Positions 11,942 through 20,412 of a stretch of 64,000 nucleotides of DNA are shown here, in pieces (within the stretch, counting starts at the first letter, position 1; each line of letters opens with the position of its first letter). The notes below the pieces were generated by a model. That model did not search any database and had not been told where the DNA came from. It worked only from the letters and a program-made list of their open reading frames with translations. Both the position numbers and the translations under genes were made by a program. The stretch is from Roseiarcus sp963820775 (lineage in GTDB: Bacteria > Pseudomonadota > Alphaproteobacteria > Rhizobiales > Beijerinckiaceae), in assembly GCA_963820775.1 (NCBI GenBank), contig CAWGBF010000008.1, positions 248,001 through 312,000 of the forward strand. The letters run 5' to 3'.

Positions 11942-11957
11942 CAACGATTTATCGTTG
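11942..11957. promoter_or_regulatory. perfect palindrome upstream of coxC (candidate operator)
   Basis: CAACGAT-TT-ATCGTTG has 7 bp arms with no mismatch and lies 63-78 bp upstream of the coxC ATG, next to an AT-rich TATAAA stretch in otherwise GC-rich DNA. This is where an operator for the cox operon would be expected. The binding protein is unknown. Confidence 0.5.
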
Positions 11958-12166
11958 TATAAACTAGGACATATCGGGTCACTTCTCCAGCGCTCGTCGC
12001 GATCACTTGAGTCGTGCGGCAATAGATCGTGAAACGTTGGGTCCGTTTCAGACGGGATCGTCATTCGCCACGCCTGCAACGCCCGGCTCAGAGAGCGCCG
12101 ACAGCGTTGTGGACGGCGGCGCGAATGGACAGGAAGCGTCGCTGGCGGCTCTAAGGCGGTGCTTGC
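11958..12166. other. spacer between the cox cluster and metF, no gene seen
   Basis: Only short open frames with no recognisable protein signature are present. The cox promoter presumably lies at its left edge. If metF ends early (see metF) the spacer extends to about 12243. Confidence 0.5.
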
Positions 12167-13186
12167 CTACGCGGCGCCATAGCGGAAAAAGCGGGTTTGC
12201 CATACCTGCGACAGACGCGGCCAGCGGCGACTTGCCGGCCGCTTTATCCCAATGCCCCCGCCGCAACGGCCGGCAGTTCTCGTTCGGCAAGCGCGACCGA
12301 CGCCGGCCTTGGCGCGCAGGCCCACCAAATGGCAGATCGCGAACACCAGATCGGCGCGGTTCATGGTGTAGAAGTGCAGCTCCTCAACGCCATGGTCGAT
12401 GAGGTCGATCACCTGCTCGGCGCACACGGCCGCGGCGACAAGACGACGCGTCGCGGCGTCGTCCTCGAGCCCCTCGAACCGATCGGCGAGCCATTGCGGC
12501 ACGCTCGCCCCCGTTCTCCGGGCGAAATTGGCGGTCTGCTTGAAGTTCTGCACCGGAAAGATTCCGGGCACGATCGGAACGTCGAGGCCGGCGGCTGCGG
12601 CGACGTCGAGAAAGCGGAAATAGGCCGAGTTGTCGAAAAAGAACTGGGTGATGGCCCGTGTCGCCCCGGCGTCGACCTTCTGCTTGAGGATCTCGATGTC
12701 ATGCAACAATGTGGGGCTTTGCGGATGGCGCTCGGGATAGGTCCCGACCGACACCTCAAAGCCCATCTTTGCGGCGTCGGCGACGAGCTCGGCGGTTGAT
12801 CGATAGCCGCCGGGAACGGTTTCGTAGGGCGCGTCGAAACCTGTCGGAGGGTCGCCGCGCAACGCCACGATGTGGCGTACGCCGGCTGAGTGATAGTCGC
12901 GAAGCGTCTCGCGAATTTCACCACACGAAGAGCCGACACATGTCAGATGCGCCGCTGGCTCCATCGTCGTCTCGCGCACCATGCGCTCGACCAGGGCGTG
13001 GGTGCGCTCGCGCGTCGAGCCGCCGGCGCCGTAGGTGACCGAGACGAAGGCGGGACTCAGCGGCTCGAGCCGAGTGGCCGCCTCCCACAAGTTCGCCTCC
13101 ATGTCCGCGGTCTTCGGCGGGAAAAACTCGAAAGAAACCTGAACCTGCGCCCCGGCGCGGCTCAGCGGAAGGGGTTTCGCGGCCAT
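12167..13186 (-). CDS. metF: 5,10-methylenetetrahydrofolate reductase
   Basis: 339 residues as read. SFEFFPPKT near the N-terminus, VSVTYGAGGS, HLTCVGSS, ALRGDPP, AITQFFFDN and VPGIFPV are the conserved TIM-barrel motifs of this FAD enzyme, which makes 5-methyl-THF for methionine synthesis. The start (MAAKPLPLSR) overlaps the stop of the upstream ArsR-methyltransferase by one base (TGATG). The last ~45 residues after HLVGLRAK are Arg/Gly-rich and not conserved; a one-base shift there would give a short AASVALAERELP-like tail ending near 12244, which looks more natural. A further frameshift at the 3' end is therefore possible. Confidence 0.92.
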   Translation of the reverse strand: MAAKPLPLSRAGAQVQVSFEFFPPKTADMEANLWEAATRLEPLSPAFVSVTYGAGGSTRERTHALVERMVRETTMEPAAHLTCVGSSCGEIRETLRDYHSAGVRHIVALRGDPPTGFDAPYETVPGGYRSTAELVADAAKMGFEVSVGTYPERHPQSPTLLHDIEILKQKVDAGATRAITQFFFDNSAYFRFLDVAAAAGLDVPIVPGIFPVQNFKQTANFARRTGASVPQWLADRFEGLEDDAATRRLVAAAVCAEQVIDLIDHGVEELHFYTMNRADLVFAICHLVGLRAKAGVGRACRTRTAGRCGGGIGIKRPASRRWPRLSQVWQTRFFRYGAA

Positions 13187-14206
13187 CAGGCGAACTCCGT
13201 GTCTGCCTTTTGGAAATCGTCGGAGATGACGCGCGGATCCTCGGCGATCCATAGCGCGACGGTCAGCTTGCCGGCTTCGCCTTTCGCCGGCGGAACACGC
13301 TCCACGCGGATGCCGGTGAGACCCGCCTCGGCGAGATAACTCTCGACCTCGTCGACCGCGAAGCCGAGGCGACGATGCGCGAACTCGTCGCGCAGGAATT
13401 CCTGGTCGTGGGCGGCAAAGTCAACCACCGCGAGCCGCCCGCCGGGCGCCAGAGCCCGCCTGGCTTCAGCCAGCGCGCGGGCCGGATCGTCGAGGAAGTG
13501 CAGCACCTGGTGGATGACCACGAGATCGTAGGCGTCGCGTTCGACCGGCGGAGCGTAGATGTCGCCCTGGCGCAGGGAGACGTGGCGCAGCCCGGCCTGA
13601 TCGATGTGGGCGCGCGCCAGCGCCAGCATCGCCGCGCTCTGGTCGACGCCGACGGCGCGCGTCGCGCGGGGGGCGAGAAGCTCGAGCATGCGGCCCGTGC
13701 CCGTGCCAAGATCGAGCAGATTGCGGAACGGCTTTGCGCCGATCATGGCGACGAGCGCCGCTTCGACCCGCTCCTCCGGCGCATGCAGCGCGCGGATCTG
13801 ATCCCAATCGGCGGCGCGGGTGGCGAAATAGGCCGCGGCCTGCTTGCGGCGCGTCTCGCGCGCAATATCGAGGCGGACGCGGTCGGCGTTCACGATCGGA
13901 TCGGCCGGATCGAGACGGCGCAGCCATTCGCGCGCCAGCGCCCCGCCAGGTTCGGCGAGGCGGAAGAAGGCCCAGGCGCCCTCGCGCTGCCGCGTGGCGA
14001 GACCCGCCTCGACCAGCAGTCTAAGGTGGCGCGAAACGCGCGGCTGCGACTGGCCGAGAATGGCGACAAGCTCGCTGACGGTCAGCTCGGCTGACTTCCA
14101 ACAGGCAGAGGATGCGCAGCCGCGTCTCCTCGCCGGCCGCTTCGAGGCCGGTCAGGAGAGCCCGGAAGGCGAGCAGGGCCGCCCTTCGTTCATCAGACAT
14201 AAGCAT
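13186..14206 (-). CDS. ArsR-family regulator fused to SAM-dependent methyltransferase (one frameshift in this sequence)
   Basis: The N-terminal ArsR winged-helix begins MLMSDERRAALLAFRALL and continues, after a one-base shift near 14094, as AELTVSELVAILGQSQPRVSRHLRL. A linker ending WLRRLDPADPIVNADRVRL leads into a class I methyltransferase domain with motif I LLDLGTGTGRML (about residue 150 onward) and the post-motif VIHQVLHFLDDPARAL. Joined, the protein is about 339 residues. Such fusions commonly sit beside metF or metH and are thought to tie methionine/SAM-cycle genes to SAH or SAM. Translational coupling to metF supports that. Whether the methyltransferase domain is catalytic or a ligand sensor is unknown. 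Confidence 0.85.
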
Positions 14207-14220
14207 ATCTTTATATCTAT
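14203..14220. promoter_or_regulatory. AT-rich ATATCT repeat at the start of the ArsR-methyltransferase gene (candidate autoregulatory site)
   Basis: CATATCTTTATATCTAT lies over and just upstream of the two possible ATGs (14206 and 14200), an island of A/T in GC-rich DNA with two ATATCT half-sites. ArsR regulators usually bind such sites over their own promoters. No experimental basis. Confidence 0.45.
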
Positions 14221-14292
14221 TTTTTGCTTAGTCAAGTCGGTGGCGACCTCCGAAACGGCTCGCTTCAAATAAACCACCCCTCGTCGGCCTTT

Positions 14293-14433
14293 GGGTTTTC
14301 TTGGCTTGCGCCCGTTTGGCCACGAAAACCCCAGTTTATGAGCGTTGGATTTCCTTGGATTTCCTTGGATTCTCTCGTCAGAATCGAGCCTTTTCAATGG
14401 GTTGCGCGCGATCAGCGCGAAAAAAATTTCATA
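14293..14433 (+). repeat. ~140 bp dispersed repeat, copy 1 (GATTTCCTTG tandem core)
   Basis: The core has GATTTCCTTG twice in tandem followed by GATTCTCTCG, and this 30 bp stretch (14348-14377) recurs exactly, inverted, at 61921-61950. Similarity extends outwards: GGGTTTTCTTGG before it and TTTTCAATGGGTT and AAAAATTT blocks after it. Translated on this strand, both copies give GFPWI, FQWV.R and KNF at similar spacing, so it may be a relic of a coding repeat rather than a purely structural one. Confidence 0.75.
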
Positions 14434-15067
14434 GCCTCTTGGGCGCCGGGTAGGGAGCGCGCAGTCTTGGCATGTCGAAGCGCAGAATTCTCATGAGCAA
14501 GCTTAAACATGTTTTCTGCTTTTCTGCAAGACTTTACATACGAGCGGCCTCGACCTCAAAGCAAATCGGTTAGTGATCCCGGGGAACCCGGCTCGACCCG
14601 CGAGTCCCCGCTCCACGCGCCCCGGCCCTTGCGACGGCGGCGCCCTCTGGGTCCAAGCTCAGTAAGCCGGCGCCATCGACCCAACACAGCCCAACTCCGC
14701 GATTTTCAAAGTCCGCTTTGCGCAAATAGCGGCCATCCGCCGACGGCGTGGAAGCGGGTCACAACGACGCAAAATTGAATGGTCGGAGAAGTCCGCCTGC
14801 CGTTCGTAGACGTCAATTCCATGAGAACGTCCGAAAAGGCCGCGTCCGGCCCCGGGCCGCTCGATCAGCCCCGTCGAGACCAGCAACCGCTCAGCCGTAA
14901 CGTTCGCGTCAACGACGGCAGAAGTGAAGTGAATGCGCGGGGGCGCCCTAAGACCGAAATGACGGGGATTACGCCCCCGGCCGAAAGACCGCAGTTGCGG
15001 CCCACCCTGCCAACGCCAAGGCTGAGGTGTTAATGCAGAACGGGCCCTTATTCGCTTGATGAAAGGA
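14434..15067. other. 634 bp intergenic stretch, no gene supported
   Basis: Between the dispersed repeat and the PEP-CTERM gene there are only short, Arg/Pro-rich open frames on both strands with no conserved motif, no tRNA-like fold and no strong terminator. I see nothing to annotate. Confidence 0.5.
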
Positions 15068-16146
15068 TCAGACCGCGAGAGCGGCCGCCTGCTTGCGCGC
15101 GCGGTAGCCGGCGAGACCGAGCCCGACAAAGCCGAGCAGGATCATTGCCCAGGTCGAGGGTTCGGGCGTCCCCACCTCATGAATTCTCTCCGCGGTCACG
15201 AAAATGCCGTCCTCGGACTGGTTCGCCAGACTGCCGACCAGAGTTTCAACAACCGTAGACCCATTCCAGTGCAGATCCGTTACCGGGGAGTTAGAGCCGA
15301 GTTCTCCCGTCACGATCACATCGCCCTGCAGGCCAGCGAACTGGTCGCTCGCGGCTTTCTGGATATTGAAGGGATAGTTGGCGACATAGAAGCCCTCGAG
15401 CGGGTTCCCGGACACGCCCAAATTCAACGGCACCGTGCTGACGGTTTCCGCCTCCGTAAGACCACTCGCTACGAGTAACACGCCTCCCCCTGGCGTAATC
15501 GCATGGATCTCCCCGGTTCCCTCCGACGCCACCAGCAAGTCGCCGGCGAAGGGGCCGAAAGCGCTGCTGGCGATGTCCATGCCCTCAGTGTCCGCGCCGA
15601 CGTTGGCGATCAGCGTCGGATGTCCGGAGGAGTCGAAGCTCCAGACATTCCCGGTGTTGGTGGTCACGAGCATCTTGCCGCCGAAGCTGCTGCCGGGATC
15701 AAAGAAAATCTGGCGGATGTTTTCTGGCAGCCCCGTGGTGCCGAATAGCGTAGGCGCGCCGCTGCTCGGGACGAGGAAGATTTGATTGCCGGAGCCGTTG
15801 CCGGCGAAGACAGCGCCTTTTGCGAAACCGGCTTGGCCTAGTCCGACGCCGACGCCGACCTCGCCGGAAAAGCCGGGAATGGGTTGCCCAAACTGCTTCA
15901 CATTCCCACCGGTGAGATTGGTCGAATAGAGCTGGTTGTTGTCGGGACCGAAGTAGACGGAGCCGACAAACCCAGTGCCGGTGTAGTTGAACGCAATCGT
16001 GCTCTGATTCCCGCCCTCCGCGGCGGCGATGTCCGATCCGTTGACGAAGGTGGAGAAATTAACCGTGGCGTGAGCCGAGGTCGTTGCGGCAGCAAGAACA
16101 ACAGTGATGCTGAGAACGGCCGCGCCCTTGATAAGTTATGCTTCAT
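15068..16146 (-). CDS. PEP-CTERM exported protein with beta-propeller-like repeats (frameshift near the 5' end)
   Basis: The C-terminus has the PEP-CTERM sorting signal: TPEPSTWAMI, a hydrophobic helix (LLGFVGLGLAGY) and basic RARKQ. The body has recurrent Gly/Asn-rich strands such as GNQIFLVPSSG, NTGNVWSFDSSG, TGEIHAITPGGG and NGSTVVETLVG, like NHL/SMP-30 propellers. In-frame translation upstream of the GTG at 15901 continues through NFSTFVNGSDIAAAEGGNQ to a signal-peptide-like AAVLSITVVLAAATTSAHA. The ATG giving MKHNL lies one frame off at 16146, implying a missing base near 16130; the repaired protein is about 359 residues. Role unknown; probably surface or extracellular matrix, processed by an exosortase encoded elsewhere. 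Confidence 0.8.
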
Positions 16147-16247
16147 CGTTTCCCCCTACGCAAATAAGCGATTGTAATGGCAAGCACCGTACACATTTCC
16201 GTGATTTGCACAAGGGAAATATGAGCGAGTTTCCTCTAGGACACTCT

Positions 16248-16281
16248 TTACCCTCCCAGGTTGCTTACCCTCCCAGGTTGC
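16248..16281. repeat. 17 bp perfect tandem duplication
   Basis: TTACCCTCCCAGGTTGC occurs twice head-to-tail in the gap between the PEP-CTERM gene and the phosphonate operon. The rest of the 382 bp gap (16147-16528) has no gene I can support. Confidence 0.9.
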
Positions 16282-16528
16282 GGTTTTTTAGGTACAGGCG
16301 AAGGGAATCGCGCCGAGGTTGCCAAATATGCGGCGGCGATAGGCCATCAAAATATGCGGCAATGGCGCGGGGCGGACGCCCGAGGAGCGAATTCTGGAAT
16401 CCTATGCCCAGCCGAAGAGCGAAGCATGCAATGGCAGCTAACGTCGATAACGGACGTTGGCGCGAGCTTCGCTTGTGTCTGCCTTCCGTCCGAGGCGACC
16501 ACCACCTGACACTCGATTCGGTTTGACC

Positions 16529-17332
16529 CTACGCTTGGCGTCCGACCGCGCCGAGGGGCAAGCGCTCGAGGCCGACGAGCAAGGCCAAAGTCGCGGCGAC
16601 CAGAATCATCGTCAGCGCCGCTCCAGAGAAAATGTCGCCGCGATCCGTGAGGCCGAAGATGGCGACCGGCAGCGTCACCCAGCCTGGCGGATAGACCATG
16701 ACCGTCGCCCCGAGCTCTCCCATTGAAAGGGCGAAGCTCAAGCCGAAGGCGGCGATGAGGTAAGGCGCGATCAACGGCAGGGTCACCTTGATCAGCCGGT
16801 AGAGCGGACGCGCGCCCAGGATCGAGGCGACCTCCTCGTAGTCCGGCGACAGACGCGCGAGCCCGGCCGACACGTTGCCGAAAGAGAAGGCGGAGATCAG
16901 CACGAAATGGGCGAGGATGACGATCGCGGTGGTGCCGTTGAGGATGAGCGGCCGCTGGCTGAATGCGACCAGGAGGCCTAAGCCCACGGACACCGACGGC
17001 ACGGCGCTCGGAATGAAGAACAGCAGACCCAAGGTTCGGCTCCACGCTTCGCCTTGAGCGCGCAGCGCGAGCGCCGCCCACGATCCGCAAAGAAGCGCGA
17101 GAAGGCTCGCGACGAGCCCGGTGACCAGGCTCGCGAACACAGCGTCGCCCGACGCGCCGCTTGCGGCGGCCGCGTAATGTTCGAGGGTGAAGCCGGTCGG
17201 CAAGACGCCGTTCCACTGCCGGGCGAGACTCGCCGCGAGAATGACCGCAAGCGGCGCAATGAAAATGATTCCGATGAGCAAAGCTGCGAGAAGCCACACG
17301 ACGAAACGACCGGAGCGCGACCAGACGAGCAT
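16529..17332 (-). CDS. phnV: 2-aminoethylphosphonate-type ABC transporter permease
   Basis: 267 residues with about six membrane helices and the BPD-transporter EAA loop (EEVASILGARPLYRLIKVTL region) that contacts the ATPase. It is the last gene of the minus-strand operon and starts 3 bp before the stop-side end of the other permease. Fe3+/thiamine/phosphonate transporters share this fold; the binding protein and catabolic genes in the operon point to an aminophosphonate. Naming follows the phnSTUV scheme and is by position. Confidence 0.8.
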   Translation of the reverse strand: MLVWSRSGRFVVWLLAALLIGIIFIAPLAVILAASLARQWNGVLPTGFTLEHYAAAASGASGDAVFASLVTGLVASLLALLCGSWAALALRAQGEAWSRTLGLLFFIPSAVPSVSVGLGLLVAFSQRPLILNGTTAIVILAHFVLISAFSFGNVSAGLARLSPDYEEVASILGARPLYRLIKVTLPLIAPYLIAAFGLSFALSMGELGATVMVYPPGWVTLPVAIFGLTDRGDIFSGAALTMILVAATLALLVGLERLPLGAVGRQA

Positions 17333-17335
17333 CGG

Positions 17336-18190
17336 TCAGCCTCCGAGCCGCCGGGCTGCGAGCCGATAGAGCGAGAAGAGGCCGAGCGACAGCGCGACAT
17401 TGACGACAGCGATGGTGCAGGCGGCCTGATAGTCCGACTCCTGGATCGCCTTGTCGTAGATCAAGAGCGGCAGGGTGATGACGCCCTTGGCGCCGATGAA
17501 CAGCACGATCCCGAACTCGTTGACGGTGAGGAGCAGGCAGAGGCTGCCGCCGGCGATCGCGGCGGGAAGGGCGGCTGGCAGAATGACGCTGCGGACGATC
17601 CGCCAGGGTTTGGCCCCCAGAAGACCGGCGACCTCGATCTGGCTCTGGTCGACAAGGGAGAAAGCCGCGAGCAGCGGCCGCAGCACGAAGGGCGTGTAGA
17701 CCGTGACTTCGGCCAGGATCACGCCCCAGGCCGAGTAGAGAAAATGAACCGGCGGCTCGCTCAAGCCCAACGATTGCGTCAACGCCCCATTCAGCATGCC
17801 GGCCGATCCGTAGAGGAAGGTGAAGGCGAGCGTCACCAGGAAGGTCGGCAGCGCGATGAACGTGTCGATGAGCCGCGCCACGAATGTCGAGCCGGGAAAC
17901 GGAACGAACGCCAGGATCAGCGCCAGCGTCACCCCCAACGCCAGGCAGCCGGCGGTTGAGGCGAGCGCAATCAGGCCGGTATTGATGAGCGCGTTGAGAA
18001 ACGCGCGAGAATGAAGCACCGAGAGGAAGCCGCCCACGTCGATCACGCCGGCGTCGCCAATGAGGGCGGCGCGCACGATCAGGACAAGCGGATAGAGAAA
18101 CGTGAGCCCAAGGACGATGAGCGGGGGCGCGACCCAGAGCCCATTGAAATTGAGTCGCGCCGGCGCCCGTCGAACGGCGAGGTCAGACAC
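17336..18190 (-). CDS. phnU: 2-aminoethylphosphonate-type ABC transporter permease
   Basis: 284 residues if the GTG start at 18190 is used (VSDLAVRRAPARLNF); this overlaps the ATPase stop by 8 bp. The longer same-frame extension overlaps the ATPase gene and is Arg/Pro/Ser-rich. There are about six membrane helices beginning LWVAPPLIVLGLTFLYP, and an EAA-type loop EVAGLLGAKPWRIVRSVILP. It would pair with the downstream permease to form the membrane channel of the aminophosphonate importer. Confidence 0.82.
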   Translation of the reverse strand: MSDLAVRRAPARLNFNGLWVAPPLIVLGLTFLYPLVLIVRAALIGDAGVIDVGGFLSVLHSRAFLNALINTGLIALASTAGCLALGVTLALILAFVPFPGSTFVARLIDTFIALPTFLVTLAFTFLYGSAGMLNGALTQSLGLSEPPVHFLYSAWGVILAEVTVYTPFVLRPLLAAFSLVDQSQIEVAGLLGAKPWRIVRSVILPAALPAAIAGGSLCLLLTVNEFGIVLFIGAKGVITLPLLIYDKAIQESDYQAACTIAVVNVALSLGLFSLYRLAARRLGG

Positions 18191-19325
18191 CGGCTTCGTC
18201 TGGAATGAGGCTGGCGTCGGCGGGGGCAAAAAAGAGATCGAGCGGCGCGCCGCGCTCGGGAACTGACGGCAGTCGGGTGGTGACAATTCGCATGACCGTG
18301 TCGCCCACCTCGGCGACGAGATGGGTGAGTTCGCCCTGCCACAGCACTTCGCGCAGGCGCCCGCAGATCCGGTTGGAATGGCCGTGCTCCGCGGCAAGCG
18401 TCAGATGCTGCGGACGAACGCAGAGCAGCCGATGCGCGCCCGAAGGCGCCCCGTCGCTCGCCACCACCAGCCGATCGTCGCCGGCTCGCACCCCAACCAT
18501 TCCTTCCTTTCGGACGTCTCCCTCCACCACCACCGGCAGCAGATTGGCGCGCCCCAAAAACTCCGCGGCGAATCTATTGGGGGGCCGCCGATAGAGATCG
18601 CTCGTGCGTCCGATGGCGCTTAAGGCCCCGTCCTTGAGAATGGCGATGCGGTCGGCCAGCGTCAGCGCTTCGCTTTGGTCGTGGGTGACATAGAGGATGG
18701 TGAGCCCCGGCAGATCGGCATGCAGGCGGGCGATCTCCTCGACCATGGATCTGCGGATCTGCGCGTCGAGCGCCGACAAAGGCTCGTCGAGCAGCAGCAC
18801 GCGCGGGCGCACCGCGAGCGCGCGTGCGATCGCCACGCGCTGCTGTTGCCCGCCGGACAATTCCCGAGGGAAGCGCTTGAGGAACTTTTGCATGCCGACG
18901 GTGCGAAGCGCGTCATCGACCCGCTCTTCGATCAGCTTTTTGGCGGCGCCGCGCGCTTTCAGGCCGAAGGCGACGTTGTCCGCGACCCGCATGTGGGGAA
19001 AGAGCGCATAGTTCTGCACGACCATCGCGAGGCCGCGCTCATAAGGCGGGAGGTCGGTCACGTCGGCGCCGCCGATGTGAATGCGTCCCGAAGCCGGTCG
19101 CGCGAAGCCAGCGACGGCTCTCAGCGCCGTCGTCTTGCCGGAGCCCGAAGGGCCGATCATCGCCAGGATTTCACCGGCCGCGACGTCGAGCGTGAGCGGC
19201 TTGAGGACGATCGCGCCGCGATAGGCGACGGTCACGCCATCGAACCTGACGGTCGAATCGGCGCTGATTGTTTGCGTCGCGACCCGTGCGCTCGCCGTCT
19301 CCGCGCCGAGAACGGCGCTGGTCAC
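18183..19325 (-). CDS. phnT: 2-aminoethylphosphonate-type ABC transporter ATPase
   Basis: 380 residues. Walker A GPSGSGKTT, Q-loop VVQNYALFPHM, signature LSGGQQQRVAIARAL, Walker B RVLLLDEPLSALD and the H-loop THDQSEAL are intact. The C-terminal ~120 residues form a TOBE-like regulatory domain (LLCVRPQHLTL, GELTHLVAEVGD). It energises the two permeases encoded next. It starts 1 bp after the binding-protein stop, so these are one transcript. Family members serve Fe3+, spermidine or phosphonate; context selects phosphonate. Confidence 0.87.
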   Translation of the reverse strand: MTSAVLGAETASARVATQTISADSTVRFDGVTVAYRGAIVLKPLTLDVAAGEILAMIGPSGSGKTTALRAVAGFARPASGRIHIGGADVTDLPPYERGLAMVVQNYALFPHMRVADNVAFGLKARGAAKKLIEERVDDALRTVGMQKFLKRFPRELSGGQQQRVAIARALAVRPRVLLLDEPLSALDAQIRRSMVEEIARLHADLPGLTILYVTHDQSEALTLADRIAILKDGALSAIGRTSDLYRRPPNRFAAEFLGRANLLPVVVEGDVRKEGMVGVRAGDDRLVVASDGAPSGAHRLLCVRPQHLTLAAEHGHSNRICGRLREVLWQGELTHLVAEVGDTVMRIVTTRLPSVPERGAPLDLFFAPADASLIPDEAGV

Positions 19326-19326
19326 G

Positions 19327-20337
19327 TCAGCTTCCGGTCGCTTGCTTCCAGCGGCCGACGTCGGCGGGCAGATCCTTGAGCACTTGCGCCCAGTCCGGCG
19401 TCCAGATGGTGACGCCCTGCATGGCGTCGTGCAGCTTAGTGAAATTGGCGTCCGTCGGCGTCACGTCCTTGCGCACCGGCACGCCAAGCGCCACCGAAGA
19501 CACGGCGCCCTGCGCCTCTTTCGAGAGAAGAAACTCGATCAGCTTCTTGCCATTGTCGGCGTCGGGCGCGCCGGCGACCAGGCCGATGTAATAGGGCAGC
19601 GGCATGGCCGAGCGTTCGCCGTTCGGGCCGGCGGGCCAGAAGACCTTGATGTTCGGGTTGTCGGTCATCTGCGACATGTTCATCTGCAGGTCGCCATTGG
19701 CGACATAGAGTTCGCCCTTGTTGACGAGCGCGGTGAGCTTGCCGGTCGAAGCCGATGGGCCGACGTTGTTGTCCTGAAGCTTCTTCAGATAGTCGAAAGC
19801 GGCGTCCTTCGAGCCGAAGGCGTGGATGACCTGCAGCATCACCGCAGTGCCGTCGCCGGCCTGCCCAGGCGTCGAATACTGGATCTTGCCCTTGAACTTG
19901 GGACCCAGCAGATCGTCGAAGCTTTTCGGCTGCTCCTTGAGTTCGGCGGAATTGTAGATGAAGTTCTGAAAATTGTTGACCAGCGGCTGATAGGAATCAT
20001 CGCCCCCGTCGATGGCGCTTGCCGCCGTGGGCTTGAAGGGTTGCAGGAGCCCAGTGGCCTCGGCGCGCTGGATGAACGGCGGCAGAGTGACGAGCACGTC
20101 AGCCTGAGGGTTCGACTTCTCCTTCGCCACGCGCTCAACGACGCCGCCGGAGCCGCCCTCGACGTACTGGACCTTGATCCCTGTGGCTTTGGTGAACGCG
20201 TCGAACTGCGTTTCGAACCAGCTGCCCTTGCCGTCGTGCAAGCCGTCGGCGGCGTAGATGGTGACGACGTCGGAGGCTGCGAAGGCAGGAGCGGCAAACG
20301 AGACCGCGACGAGCAATGCGCTCAGGAGAGACTTCAT
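19327..20337 (-). CDS. phnS: periplasmic 2-aminoethylphosphonate-type binding protein
   Basis: 336 residues with a clear signal peptide (MKSLLSALLVAVSFAAPAFA). It is a class II periplasmic binding protein of the Fe3+/aminophosphonate type: VVTIYAADGLHD, YVEGGSGGVVERV, ADVLVTLPPF, GKIQYSTPGQAGDGTAV and LPYYIGLVAGAPD match the pattern I associate with proposed 2-AEP binding proteins. It captures substrate for the PhnTUV transporter. Upstream lies a 75 bp gap to the PLP enzyme gene. The exact ligand cannot be read from sequence. Confidence 0.82.
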   Translation of the reverse strand: MKSLLSALLVAVSFAAPAFAASDVVTIYAADGLHDGKGSWFETQFDAFTKATGIKVQYVEGGSGGVVERVAKEKSNPQADVLVTLPPFIQRAEATGLLQPFKPTAASAIDGGDDSYQPLVNNFQNFIYNSAELKEQPKSFDDLLGPKFKGKIQYSTPGQAGDGTAVMLQVIHAFGSKDAAFDYLKKLQDNNVGPSASTGKLTALVNKGELYVANGDLQMNMSQMTDNPNIKVFWPAGPNGERSAMPLPYYIGLVAGAPDADNGKKLIEFLLSKEAQGAVSSVALGVPVRKDVTPTDANFTKLHDAMQGVTIWTPDWAQVLKDLPADVGRWKQATGS

Positions 20338-20412
20338 GGGGACCTCCTCGTTGTTGCTGTTATCAAACCACCGCTAAGCCGCCGGCGCAAAGCTTTTGTG
20401 ACAGGCGAGCCC

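Noticed and set aside
14659..15129. 157-codon minus-strand open frame between the dispersed repeat and the PEP-CTERM gene
   Set aside because: It overlaps the PEP-CTERM 3' end and is Arg/Pro-rich without conserved features or a ribosome site.
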